From NCBI GenBank assembly GCA_963792125.1, contig CAWBVA010000003.1, positions 62,001 through 126,000 of the forward strand: DNA of 64,000 bases. Direction: 5' to 3'. The notes beneath the pieces are model-generated. The model saw nothing but the letters and a program-made list of their open reading frames with translations. It searched no databases and had not been told where the DNA came from. The position numbers and the translations under genes are program-made. How positions within the stretch are numbered: the first letter of the stretch is position 1; each line of letters opens with the position of its first letter. Below, one piece after another: positions 52,810 to 63,183 of this stretch. This DNA comes from Methanocella_A sp963792125. Its GTDB lineage: Archaea; Halobacteriota; Methanocellia; Methanocellales; Methanocellaceae.

Positions 52810-55184
52810 TTAAAGCCGTCCAGTGTAGACACGTCCTGCCTGGACGTAATCTTTCGCTTCTGTATTACGTAGCTGGCGATCATGACGACGATGCCGAAAA
52901 CGGCTCCCGGCACGTTCGGGAAGATCAGTCCCAGTGCTGCGATAAACATGATGATCCGCTCGATCTTGCCCATGTGCGTCAGCCAGTAACCCGATCACGG
53001 AAGCGTGCAGGGCCAGTATGCCGATGAACATCGTACTGATATCAAAGGCGGCTCCGCCGAGCGACATCGGGCTGGCCCAGTTGATGCCCAGCAGCAGGAT
53101 GGACGGCGAATAGACGAACGCGAACGGCACCATCAGCTTGTTGAGCGAGATCTTGAACGCTTCGACGCCTGTCCAGAACTGGTTGGACTTCGCAATGCCT
53201 GACGCGGCATAGGCAGCTAACGCTACCGGCGGCGTGACGTCTGCTAACACCCCGTAATAGAGCACGAACATATGTATCGGCAGTAGCGCGATGGCACCGA
53301 CCAGCATGCCTTCGTAGGGCAGGTGCATCTGTGCCAGCGCAGGCACCGCCATGGTGACAAGCACGATATACGTAGCGGTCGTCGGCAATCCCATGCCCAG
53401 GATCAGGCATGCGATCATGGTGAACAACAGCGCGACAAATACCGGGAGGCCGGGGCCGATGAACGGGACGGTCAGTAACAGCTGGATTATCGGTGACCGA
53501 GGAGACCATCATCGCGATCTTCAGCCCCAGGCCCGTCAGCGTCGCTATACCCGAGATGATGCCTGCGGTAGCACAGGCAAGGGCAACGCCGGACGAGCCT
53601 TTCGTGCCTTCTTCGAGGGACAGCCGGAAGCTTGCCAAGGTCCATGCCTTCGATCTTATACCCTTTGAAGCATGTCAAGCCATGACGAGAGCGTCGCGAC
53701 GAGCGAATACGCGCATGTATCACGAGCGGAACGATGAATATCCCGTACAAAAGAACGCCATCGTCGGGGAAATGCGATCGCAATCATGATAAAGTGTTCT
53801 TCGAGTAACCTCGGATTTGCGACAGCAACTGCCACGATCAGAGCATAGCAACAGGGAACTGCCATATGCCGGAAGTCCATGGCATATACAGAAGCGCTAT
53901 CGACAGCGTGCAATGACGGAGGTTACATACCTGCTTCCCGGATCAGCTTTACGATATCCGGCACATAGCTTAGCGCTATGATAGCTATAATGCTGAAAAC
54001 GCCCGCATACGGAATGGATAACTTTGGCGATCAGGATGAGATATAGCAGCAGGAATACCGAGATGCTCAGGTAGCCATTTTTCGATGACCAGCTTTTTCC
54101 AGTCCGGCAGCTCCGACTTCGGAACCGACTTAAGCCCGACCCTGCCCGCCTCGAGATGCGCCATGATCCATACGCCCGTAAAGAAGGCGATGGCCGGGAT
54201 GATCGCGGAAATGATGATCTGGTCATACGAGATGCCGAGGAACTCGACCATGATAAAGGCTGCGGCGCCCATCACAGGTGGCATGATCTGGCCGCCGGTG
54301 GACGAGCCGCTTCGACGCCCCCGGCGAACTCCTTCCGGTAGCCGGCTTTCTTCATCAGCGGTATGGTGAAGGACCCGACGGTGACCGCGTTGGCGATAGA
54401 GCTGCCGGAGATCATGCCGAAGAACCCCGATGCCAGCACAGAGGTCTTGGCCGGTCCGCCTTTTCTCCATCCGGTCAGGCCATAGGCAAGGTTGATGAAA
54501 AATTCGCCCGCGCCGGAGTATTTCAGGAACGCGCCGAAGAGGATGAACACGATGACATAACATGGCCGACACGTATAGCGGCATGCCGAAGATGCCCTGG
54601 TCTGGTGTACCATAGCTGGGAGATGATCCGCTCGATCGAGTAGCCGCGGTTGGCTCAGTATGCCCGGCATGTACGCGCCGAAGTAGGCATATACTATGAA
54701 CAGGCTCGCGATGATGCTTAATGCAATCCCCACGGTCCTCCGGGTGGCTTCGAGTACCAGCAGGATGCCCAGGCCGCCTATGAGCAGGTCAAATCGGGTC
54801 TCTGCGCCGGAACGCAAGACAATCTCCGGGTAGAAGTAGACCCAGTAAAAGCACATACCAGGGCGCTAGGCCGGCGAGAAACAGGTCATAGATCGGGATT
54901 TTATCCATGCCCTTCTTCCCGGACAGTGTCTTTGACCAGATCGGGTACATGAAGAAGATGGGCGTCATCATGAACAGCAGGTGCATGGAAAGATGATAGC
55001 TGGTAGTTGGGCATGTAGATCGACGCATAGAGATGATATAGCGAGCTGATGATCGCTATCAGCGATACGATTAGTAAGCCCCCATCTTGGTCAGGCTGCG
55101 TATGTTCGAATATTTAACCTCAAGCTCATCGAGTTGAGCCTGATCAAGCTTAATTTTCCCATTCTCATCCGTCGTTACTGCCAC
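52810..55184 (-). pseudogene. TRAP transporter, fused 4TM/12TM subunit, many frameshifts
   Basis: Starts GTG at 55184 (AGGAG upstream; AVTTDENGKIKLDQ). Family-like stretches appear successively in different frames: SGKKGMDKIPIYDLFLAGL, GGLGILLVLEATRRTVGIAL, IVFILFGAFLKYSGAGEFFI, GGQIMPPVMGAAAFIMVEFL, GKLPAVP-region remnants, then GSSGVALACATAGIISGIAT, MFTMIACLILGMGLPTTATY, GVEAFKISLNKLMVPFAFVY. At least eight indels. TRAP 4TM/12TM proteins import organic acids with a TAXI receptor. Non-functional as read. Confidence 0.75.
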
Positions 55185-55438
55185 CGCTGCTATCTCCTTT
55201 TTTATTATGTCATGCCCTGGCATAGCATTGTTATAAACCAGCACATTGATGTATACAGAGTAAAGACAATAAATTAGAAAGCAACCGATAGAATATAAAA
55301 CTTTTGTAAATAAGGACTAAACGCTAAATATAGGCCATTATCCTATTGAAAAGCATAATGGCCGGTGTATTACGCTCAATCAGAGAAATAAAGGCTTTCC
55401 ATCCGGTACTGATGGAATATATCGGATATTTTTCCCCA

Positions 55439-55831
55439 TTAATCGATCATATAGTGCCGGGGAATTGCCCCGGTGATGAAATGGATGCCTGTGAAGGTCT
55501 CGTTGATGTTCTTTATGGTGAAATTACCGTTTTCTGATCGTAATATTATACGATTCGTCGGATGGCAGGCCTGCCCCCATAGGGACCCGTAAGTAGTATT
55601 TGTCAACAGCAGCGTTCCATCGGCAGCGACCAGGAACGTATCCACGACCTGTACTTTTTCCACTGAATGCGTGAACTCCAGGGAAACGATGTCACCCGTC
55701 GAGACGCCTTTTTCAAAGTACACATGTCCTGCTTTATCACGGACGATCAAAGACATGCCGCATGGCAGCACAAGAAATAAGATCATCATCGCCACCACGA
55801 CGATGGCGATGATGACTGTTTTTCTAAACAT
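55439..55831 (-). CDS. DUF1850 (TAXI-TRAP accessory) protein, locally frameshifted
   Basis: 130 residues with a signal-anchor helix (VIIAIVVVAMMILFLVLPCG) and the family HSVEKVQVVDTF region. Around 55545-55585 the better continuation is in another frame (GAGLPSDESYNITI), after which the first frame resumes NGNFTIKNINETFTGIHFIT. This implies two compensating indels. DUF1850 genes commonly accompany TAXI-TRAP transporters. Confidence 0.65.
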   Translation of the reverse strand: MFRKTVIIAIVVVAMMILFLVLPCGMSLIVRDKAGHVYFEKGVSTGDIVSLEFTHSVEKVQVVDTFLVAADGTLLLTNTTYGSLWGQACHPTNRIILRSENGNFTIKNINETFTGIHFITGAIPRHYMID

Positions 55832-55844
55832 GTACAGGTCGGTA

Positions 55845-56856
55845 TTACGGCGTCTTTATTCCCTGCTCGTCGAAGTACTTCTTCGCACCGGGGTGCAGGG
55901 GGATGGACATGCCGTCCATTGCGCTCGACTTGTCGATCTTCTTGGCTACCGCGTGCGTGTAGTTGTAGATCGGGTGGCTGCCGTCGTACATAGCTTTCAA
56001 CAGGTCGTAGACATCCTGCTCGGGGATGTCCTGGTGGGCTACAAGCATGGCCATGATGGTCACGGTCTCCGTGTCCCAGGTAATGCCCTTATAGGTGTTG
56101 GCAGGCAGCGTCTGTTTTGCGTAGAACGGCGAGCTGGCAATCAGGGCATCTCTCTCAGGGCCCGCAGATGGGTACCAGATAGACATCGTTGGTTACATCG
56201 CCAGTTCTGTGATCGCGTTGGTCGGTGCTCCGCCGGTCCAGAAGGCTGCGTCTACCTGGCCGTTCTTCATCATCTCGGCGGCCTGCGCAACTTGACGCGC
56301 CGAGGGTTCGTCACGTCGGATTCGTTGAGGCCGTACGCCTTGAGGATCTCCAGCGCGTTGAACCAGGAACCGCTGCCACGGTCACCCATGACGACTCTCT
56401 TGCCCTTGAGGTCCTTACGCTCTTGATGCCAGTGTTGTTGAGCGTGAATGAGCTGGATCGTCTCAGGGTAGAGGCAGGCTACACCCTTGATCATCGTCAG
56501 CTTGCCCGACGTGTTGAAGTCTCTCTGGCCGTTCACTGCAGCATATGCTACATCGTTCTGGATCAGCGCAAAGTCGACGCCCTTGTTCTTCAGTAAATTG
56601 CAGTTCGCCACCGATGCGCCTGTGGCTCGACCGATATAGCGTAAGTTATTGCTGTCGTTATTCGCCGCCTGCGCGATGCCGCTGCCGATCGGGTAGTACG
56701 TTCCGGAGATGCCGCCCGTCGCCATCGTGTACTGCTGTCGGGGACTGTCTGGTTCCCGGTTGCCGTCGGCGTCGGCGTCGTGCAACCAAGGGTGAACGCT
56801 ACCATTACCAGCACCGATACGACGATCAGTGCCATCACCATCTTTTCTGCTTTCAT
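55845..56856 (-). pseudogene. TAXI-family TRAP solute receptor (lipoprotein), several frameshifts
   Basis: ATG at 56856 (GGAGGTT leader): MKAEKMVMALIVVSVLVMVA, then lipobox TLGCTT. Next frame: MATGGISGTYYPIGSGIAQA, NKGVDFALIQNDVAYAAVNG. Another: DLKGKRVVMGDRGSGSWFNA. Another: AAFWTGGAPTNAITE. Last: GITWDTETVTIMAMLVAHQD. At least three indels. Family binds glutamate, aromatic or other organic anions for TRAP import. Confidence 0.75.
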
Positions 56857-56913
56857 CAATATTGAACCTCCCAAATGTCCGGGCAGGATGTGCCCGAAGA
56901 TAATGTCCAATAC

Positions 56914-56930
56914 TGTACACAGGTTGTACA
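56914..56930. promoter_or_regulatory. Two TGTACA boxes between divergent TAXI and LysE genes
   Basis: TGTACA at 56914-56919 and 56925-56930, 11 bp apart, between the receptor gene (leftward) and the LysE gene (rightward). Same hexamer as in the TrpP-like promoter at 33287. Confidence 0.45.
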
Positions 56931-56993
56931 TTATGATAATAAAAGTTTGCTATGCATACGCATGGATCGCATCATTGCCATGATAAATCTTTT

Positions 56994-57656
56994 ATGATAA
57001 CAGTGTCCTGTATACCTGTAATGCTCGAGGTACTCATCGCCGCTTTCATCGTAGGTATGACTCATGCAGTCCCGCCCGGGCCCATCATGTTCGAGGTCCT
57101 GCGACGCGGTGCGGCCGAAGGCCTGATACCTGCACTGAAGGTCGACGCAGGCGCGGTCGTTGCAGATGCAGTATTTTTTATCCTGATCGTCGTCGGGCTG
57201 ACGCAAGTGATCAATAATCAATATGGTCGGCTTGCCCTCTGGCTCGGCGGAAGCGGGCTCCTCATGTTCCTGGGTATCCGCGGCATCTACAAGTCAATGG
57301 CTGTCAGGAAAAAAATGGCAGAGGCAGCCGCAACAGAGAGTACACGTAAGGATATGCCTCCCTTTCTGACCGGCTTCCTGATTTGCATCACCAGCCCCTT
57401 CGCGATCATCTGGTGGACCAGCATATTCGCAGGCTCCATGACGCTCTTCAACACGGATACCATTACGATGGCACTGGTCTTCGCCGGGATAGCGATCGCC
57501 TGTCTCGCCTGGTATGCTCTCGTCGGCCTGTCAGGCAAGCTCAGCCGGACGTTGTTCAGCCCGGGTATCACGCAGGCGCTCTCACTGATCTGTTCGGCAA
57601 TGATGATCATCTTCTCGCTGCTGTTGCTGTACCGGGGCTATGTATCGTTTTTATAG
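56994..57656 (+). CDS. LysE-family amino-acid exporter
   Basis: 220 residues, about six helices. VLIAAFIVGMTHAVPPGPIM is the LysE/RhtB signature with the Pro-Gly-Pro motif; SGLLMFLGIRGIYKSM and FLTGFLICITSPFAIIWWTS follow. ATG at 56994 preferred over 57021. Exports amino acids; specificity unknown. Confidence 0.85.
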   Translation: MITVSCIPVMLEVLIAAFIVGMTHAVPPGPIMFEVLRRGAAEGLIPALKVDAGAVVADAVFFILIVVGLTQVINNQYGRLALWLGGSGLLMFLGIRGIYKSMAVRKKMAEAAATESTRKDMPPFLTGFLICITSPFAIIWWTSIFAGSMTLFNTDTITMALVFAGIAIACLAWYALVGLSGKLSRTLFSPGITQALSLICSAMMIIFSLLLLYRGYVSFL

Positions 57657-57802
57657 CCATATAAATTCAGACTAAGATTATTTATTATCACATTATCAGT
57701 AGCATCGTTATAACTTTACATATTTTAAATTTCAAAATATGTAGAATAAATACATAAACAATTAAACTATATGGTAAGATTACAAAGCATTGGGGCATCA
57801 TC

Positions 57803-57949
57803 ATGGTTGAGGAAATCACCGCCGGGGAAAATCGGGAAAAAGAGACGATCACTTCGACCGTCTTTTGTGTAAACACGAACTGTGCTTACGTCTACGAGCT
57901 GCTTCACGGGGACATCGTAAAAGAGAAAAAGATATCCGTCAAAGTATGA
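57803..57949 (+). CDS. Small 48-residue protein with paired cysteines
   Basis: MVEEITAGENREKETI, then VFCVNTNCAYVYELLHGDIV and ending KKISVKV. ATG 57803, TTGGGG upstream. The CVNTNC motif and good codon usage suggest a real gene; family unknown. Confidence 0.4.
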   Translation: MVEEITAGENREKETITSTVFCVNTNCAYVYELLHGDIVKEKKISVKV

Positions 57950-58114
57950 TCGCTGGCAGTACGCCATAAAAACGTTCTTTTTGATTGCATCCTGTTTTTA
58001 ATGAGCCCTTGCACCCCGGTTTCTATGGAGCAACCTATTTATAAAATTCGTCCTGTACACTATGTAGCTCGAAACATATTTAGCCAAACATTACGTTAAT
58101 AATTGGAGATAAGT

Positions 58115-59440
58115 ATGGAGATCAAGCGCAAGCAGACTGTTGTATTGATCAGCGCCATCTTCATTTTCACGCTTGGCTTCGGCATCATTATCCCGATCAT
58201 CCCGTTCTACGCAAAGAATGCCGGAGCTGACGCCTTCGTGCTGGGCTTGCTCCTGGCCACCTTCTCGTTCCTGCAGTTCTTCTGCGGCCCGTTCTGGGGC
58301 CGGATTTCCGACCACATCGGCCGTAAGCCCGTAGTGCTTATCGGCCTGCTGGGATTCACTATCGCGTTTGTCATGCTGGGACTCTCCAACAACCTGGCCT
58401 GGGTGTTCGTGGCAGAGATTATCGGCGGCGCATTATCGGCAGGCATACAGCCTGCGGCTATGGCGTTCATCGCCGACATAACGAAACCGGAAGAGCGAGG
58501 GGGCATGATGGGCGCAATGGGCGCTGCCTCCGGCATCGGGCTGATCTCCGGCCCGTTCATCTCCAGCATCCTGTCGCCGTTCGGCCTGGCAGTCCCGTTC
58601 TATGTGGCAGCGGCGATGTCCTTCTTTACCCTGCTGGCGGTGAACATCCTGATATCCGAATCGGTCACCACGGAACGGCGGCTGAGCTTTAACGATATTC
58701 TGCTGCCAGTGTTCGTGGCAAAAATGGTCGTCGATACGTTCCGGCACATGTTCCTGGCCCTCCGCACCTCCGTAGGCATATACCTGGTCGCCACCCTGGT
58801 GATCAGTCTTGCCATCGCGGGCTTCGAGGGGACCTTCGCTTATTATATCATGGACATGTTCAGCCTTACGGACGTAGCCACCCCTGTAAGCCTGTTCGGA
58901 ATTTCTGTATCCCTGACCGGCCCGATTGTGACCGGCATAGCTTTCGCACTCATGGGCGTAATCATGGTCATCTGCCAGGGCATAATGGTCGGCCCGATGA
59001 TCAAATGGCTCGGGGAAGAAATCGTTATCCTCAGCGGCCTGCTCATCTCGGCGGTCGGCCTCATACTCATGCTGGCGACACAGTATCGCCCCGTAACTAC
59101 ATTCGTCGGCCACGACCTCGGGCTGCTCATTGCAAGCATCGGCGTGGTCAGCATCGGCAGCGGCCTGGTATTCCCGGGCCTCAACACAATTATCTCCCGG
59201 CGTACCGACGAGCGAAATCAGGGTATCATCATGGGCATCATGTCGTCCTATGGCAACTTCGGGCGGATCATCGGCCCTCCTGTGGCCGGGTATACATACG
59301 TAATCAACATTGCAGTGCCATACATGATCTCTGCCGTCATCCTCGGGGCCACCTCTGTTGGCATATTCATACTTGCGATGCACTCTCAAAAAAAAGATCA
59401 GGTAAAAGTCGCCCCTGAAGCGGTAATAAATAGACGATAG
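58115..59440 (+). CDS. Major facilitator superfamily transporter
   Basis: 441 residues, 12 helices. Motif A between helices 2 and 3 is GRISDHIGRKPVVLIG, with a symmetric equivalent ISRRTDERNQGIIMG later; helix 5 has GAASGIGLISGPFIS. ATG 58115 with GGAG; TTG at 58103 lies within that leader. Drug or metabolite exporter of the DHA1 type, substrate unknown. Confidence 0.9.
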   Translation: MEIKRKQTVVLISAIFIFTLGFGIIIPIIPFYAKNAGADAFVLGLLLATFSFLQFFCGPFWGRISDHIGRKPVVLIGLLGFTIAFVMLGLSNNLAWVFVAEIIGGALSAGIQPAAMAFIADITKPEERGGMMGAMGAASGIGLISGPFISSILSPFGLAVPFYVAAAMSFFTLLAVNILISESVTTERRLSFNDILLPVFVAKMVVDTFRHMFLALRTSVGIYLVATLVISLAIAGFEGTFAYYIMDMFSLTDVATPVSLFGISVSLTGPIVTGIAFALMGVIMVICQGIMVGPMIKWLGEEIVILSGLLISAVGLILMLATQYRPVTTFVGHDLGLLIASIGVVSIGSGLVFPGLNTIISRRTDERNQGIIMGIMSSYGNFGRIIGPPVAGYTYVINIAVPYMISAVILGATSVGIFILAMHSQKKDQVKVAPEAVINRR

Positions 59441-59491
59441 AAACCCTCGTATCGAAGAGCCATTCTTAGTGTTTTCAGTACATTTGCGACC

Positions 59492-60163
59492 CTAAATCTT
59501 TTTCACGTCGATAGCCCTGGCGCCTTTTAGCAGGTCGACGTTCAGGTCGGTCTTCGTGTCCATCAGGACCATGCCTTCGGTCTCGCAGCTTTCTATGGTC
59601 GTATCGTAGATGAGCGCATGCTTGAACGTCGCTCTGTCCAGGCGCGAGTCCATCAGCTTGCACTTGATCAGCGCAGTCCGATCTGCGCTGATGTTCTGCA
59701 GGTTGGTCGTATAGAACTCAACATCGCTGAAGAACGCACCGGATATGTCAGATCCGAGGAAATTGCTCTTGGTCACGAACGAGTCCGTCATCTTAGAATT
59801 CGACAGCTTGCACAGGTGCATGTCACTGTTGTCGATTCTTACCTTATAGATGATCGTCTCGCCCAGGTCTGACTGCGACAGGTTGGAGCCGTCGAACAGG
59901 CAGTTCATGAGCTTAGCTTTCTTCATGATAGCCCGGGTAACATCGGAGTTCCTGAAACTGCAGTTGATAAGCTCGCAGTCGTACAGGTTGAGGCCGTCAA
60001 GCTGCGCGCCATCGAAATTGACGTTAATCAGCTGCATCCCGTGGAAGTCGGCTTTGCTGAAGTCGACGCCGGAAAACTCTTTGTTACGAAGGCCGGACGA
60101 AAAGTTGGCTTCCCTGAGCTCCATTAAATAGCGGGTGTGTTTAAACAGCGCGTCTCCGGTCAT
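59492..60163 (-). CDS. Pentapeptide-repeat protein
   Basis: 223 residues. Repeats of the form (A/D/N)-(L/F)-x-x-(A/S): NFDGAQLDGLNLYDCELINC, then SDLGETIIYKV and SNFLGSDISGAFFSDVEFY. Should form a right-handed quadrilateral beta-helix. Ends at the edge of the AT-rich repeat region's upstream side. Role unknown. Confidence 0.85.
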   Translation of the reverse strand: MTGDALFKHTRYLMELREANFSSGLRNKEFSGVDFSKADFHGMQLINVNFDGAQLDGLNLYDCELINCSFRNSDVTRAIMKKAKLMNCLFDGSNLSQSDLGETIIYKVRIDNSDMHLCKLSNSKMTDSFVTKSNFLGSDISGAFFSDVEFYTTNLQNISADRTALIKCKLMDSRLDRATFKHALIYDTTIESCETEGMVLMDTKTDLNVDLLKGARAIDVKKI

Positions 60164-61246
60164 GGCAGGTCACGGACAGTATGTTACATATCAAGCTGAA
60201 GGTATAAAAGCATATACTTTTTCACGACAGGTCAGGCGTAAGAGGCGATTTGTCTGACAAGCCATTGCTGTTGGATATACGCTGGTTATTATTAGTGTCC
60301 CTTCGAATAAAAAATAAGCTTAAAGGCTACTTTTTTCAATATTGGTCAGACAATTATCTGTAAAAATGCATATTCGGGGTTTCTCCGGGATAAAGATCAC
60401 TGTCAATTTTCAAGGAGCACTTATTTACATATATATGTAATAATAATGGCATAATATATTATTAATAGATATAAAAGTAGTGAATTATAGATAATATATT
60501 GTATATAATGTATAATCATTTATACATCGTATTATTATATATTCAATAAATAACGTATATTTTTATAATATTACTTGTAACACAAATAACCTACATTATT
60601 GATTAATAACACATAGTTTTTGTTATACAATATATTGTATATGTTATTTTGGTGGTTATTGAAAAACTGCAACATTTATTTCCATAATATTGTAATAATA
60701 TGGCCCTTGGAAATGCATTGAAACCTTTTGTCCGGAGAGACTGGAAAAATACAAAATATTGATATTAACAATTTTTTATATTATGTGATATAATTTGTTG
60801 TAGGAAATACATTAGTAATATAATCTATATATTTATAATTAGTAATGTCTCATGTATTACCTATATATTTCATCTACACATAGCATTACTAAGTATACAA
60901 CATATTGTATATGTTATTTAATGGATTTGAAAAATACTATCATACTTATTTACGTACATTCGTAATAATATAAGCCTTGAAAATATGGTGCGACCATTTG
61001 TTCCTGTCAATAGTTACTATGTCGCAAAATGCTTATTTTGCGACAGAAACAGGTTGTTTTACGAGAGATTAATTATCATTTGATTACTGGCCACAGACAA
61101 TGGTTATCAATATTACCAGTGATTGACTTTCACGCGGACTTTAGCCCGGGCTTTTGCTACATGATTCGTCCGTAATGCACATTTAGCGCATTATACTTAT
61201 ATTAAATTTATAGCTATACGGCCATTTATTGTCATGGGGTGGAACA
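60164..61246. other. Long AT-rich non-coding region
   Basis: About 1.08 kb without a credible gene between the divergent pentapeptide and SppA genes, far more AT-rich than coding DNA around it. Holds the repeats above and, near 61198-61212, an AT tract suited to the SppA promoter. Confidence 0.6.
60417..61003. repeat. AT-rich direct repeats with 270-bp period and palindromes
   Basis: TATACAATATATTGTATA at 60624-60641 is a perfect 18-bp palindrome. Exactly 270 bp on, 60894-60911 reads TATACAACATATTGTATA. Each is followed by ATGTTATTT and, about 45 bp later, by a CTTATTTAC-type then GTAATAATAT(GG/AA) block (60669 and 60950; a third such block at 60419). The unit is therefore repeated two to three times. 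No gene inside. Confidence 0.65.
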
Positions 61247-62135
61247 TTGGATTCCGGCAAATTGCCTTTTTACCGTAACACTGACGGGTCTATCTTTCTG
61301 GGACTTCTCATCGTGGCCGCTGTGATAATACTGATAGTAAGCCTGATAGGGGTAGTAGTATTTCTATCATTCACAGGCCATGACCTGAAAAGCCCGGTAT
61401 CATTCAATTTCTTAAAATCGCACAAGGACAAGATCGCAGTCATATACATCCAGGGCCAGATGGTGGCAGACAAGAGCGCTGATAACGAGAAGGCTGCCTG
61501 CTCCAGCGACATAGTGAAATATCTTCGCAAAGCCACAGATGATCCTGACACTAAAGCGATCGTTCTCAGAGTCAACTCTCCGGGTGGCACACCTGTGGCT
61601 GCCGAAGAGATCATCTCACAGATCAACAAGACCAGGAAATCCAAGCCGGTAGTCGTTTCCATGGGCGACATGGCCACATCAGCAGCATATTTCGTGTCCT
61701 CCGCCACAGATAAAATTGTCGCGGCACCTGATACGTTCACAGGGAGCATCGGTGTCATCTGGGTATTCAAGAACCGGTCGAAATATTATAACGACGAGGG
61801 CATCAACTATTACGTGGCCAAGTCCGGCAATTTCAAGGACCTGGGGTCCGACTGGCGGGGACTTTCAGGCGACGAGAAGGACTATGTCCAGAGCATCATC
61901 AACGAGAGCTACAACCGGTTCGTCGGCTCTGTGGCCCACGGACGTAACCTGTCCGTCGACTACGTGCGTGAAATTGCGGATGGCCGGATTTATACAGGCA
62001 CACGTGCAAAGGAGATGGGCCTGGTCGATGAGATCGGCGGCCTCTATGACGCCATAGCAGTGGCCGGAAAGCTGGCCGGGCGTCAAAGGCAAGCCGCAGA
62101 TCTTATACATGAACGAGCCGTCGGCAAAAGACTGA
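61247..62135 (+). CDS. sppA: Signal peptide peptidase SppA (C-terminal frameshift)
   Basis: About 295 residues. One N-terminal membrane anchor (IFLGLLIVAAVIILIVSLIG). Catalytic regions AIVLRVNSPGGTPVAAEEI and SMGDMATSAAYFVSSATDKI, FTGSIGVI with the Ser and Lys of the family. TTG at 61247 follows GGGGTGG. Near 62078 a GGG run shifts the frame: restoring GVKGKPQILYMNEPSAKD gives a stop at 62133-62135, right before the next gene. Degrades leftover signal peptides at the membrane. Confidence 0.88.
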
Positions 62136-62142
62136 TTCGATC

Positions 62143-63144
62143 ATGTCTGAAAAAAGATTCCTCGACCGACTGCTCGATATCGTATCGTCTCATAAGCGTA
62201 TCATGGTCGTGGGACGCGTGGACACAGGCAAGTCCACGCTCATAAAAAACCTTGCGGACAACATGGACACTTATGTCCTGGACGCGGACATAGGCCAGAA
62301 CGATATCGGCCCGCCATCAGTAGTTTCGCTTGGAGAGCGGATCGACGGGCGATATAGGGCAATCGACGGCTATTTTTGCGGGTCAACATCGCCCTCCAGG
62401 CACTTTTTACAGATCATTGCAGGCGTATCCCGGTTGATACAATCGTGTGGGAAACGCAAGGTCCTGATTAACACAATGGGACTGGCGACAGGAGAGATCG
62501 GCAGAGCACTAATAACCGAGAAGATCAACGCCATAAGACCCGACCTAATCATCGGTCTCGAGACTGTGAACGAGCTCAAGTACCTGTATGCTTTTGCTCA
62601 TACTGGCAGCGAAGTCGTTATGTTCCGGCCACATCCGATGGTTACGTCCCGGAGCAGAACACAACGTACAGAAAGCAGAAAAGCTGCATTTCGCTCGCAT
62701 TTCGAAAGTGCCTGTATCAAAACACACAGGCTGGACGAAATAGGTGTCGAGCGACTGTTGCTGAATAACGGTACCCTGGCAGATCTCGATAGATTACAGA
62801 CAATTGACCAGGCAATAGTGCACGCGGAAACCCTGGGGGATGAAGCGCTGGTCGTTTGTAGCGGCCGGCTGGACGCGCCAGACAAGATCGCCGATTATCT
62901 GCATGTGGATACTATCCATGCGTTCAGGTCATCTGATTTCAGAGGTGCATTGATCGGTCTGCTGGGAGCCAGCGGCAAATTGCTGGCACTGGGGATCATC
63001 GATTCCGTCGATTTCCGGACACGTACGGTGAACGTGTTTTCAACTGCCGGCAGGTTCAGTGCCATGCAGTTCGGCTCCATGAAACTGGACAGGACTGATT
63101 TTAACAATGTCGGAGCATTCGGTCCGGAAACCCTGCGCCCATAA
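62143..63144 (+). CDS. Clp1/Grc3-like polynucleotide 5'-kinase
   Basis: 333 residues. Walker A GRVDTGKST, DADIGQNDIGPPSVVSLG (the Clp1-type base-binding and lid region) and INTMGLATGEIG. The C-terminal half holds two beta-rich domains (VVCSGRLDAPDKIADYL; VDFRTRTVNVFS). Likely phosphorylates RNA 5' ends in tRNA or RNA processing. Eight bases after SppA. Confidence 0.8.
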   Translation: MSEKRFLDRLLDIVSSHKRIMVVGRVDTGKSTLIKNLADNMDTYVLDADIGQNDIGPPSVVSLGERIDGRYRAIDGYFCGSTSPSRHFLQIIAGVSRLIQSCGKRKVLINTMGLATGEIGRALITEKINAIRPDLIIGLETVNELKYLYAFAHTGSEVVMFRPHPMVTSRSRTQRTESRKAAFRSHFESACIKTHRLDEIGVERLLLNNGTLADLDRLQTIDQAIVHAETLGDEALVVCSGRLDAPDKIADYLHVDTIHAFRSSDFRGALIGLLGASGKLLALGIIDSVDFRTRTVNVFSTAGRFSAMQFGSMKLDRTDFNNVGAFGPETLRP

Positions 63145-63183
63145 CCATTAAGTATTCCGCGGCATAGTTATCCGTGAGCACCT

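Noticed and set aside
60417..61003. Replication origin
   Set aside because: No cdc6/orc gene or origin-recognition boxes nearby; kept only as an unexplained AT-rich repeat region.
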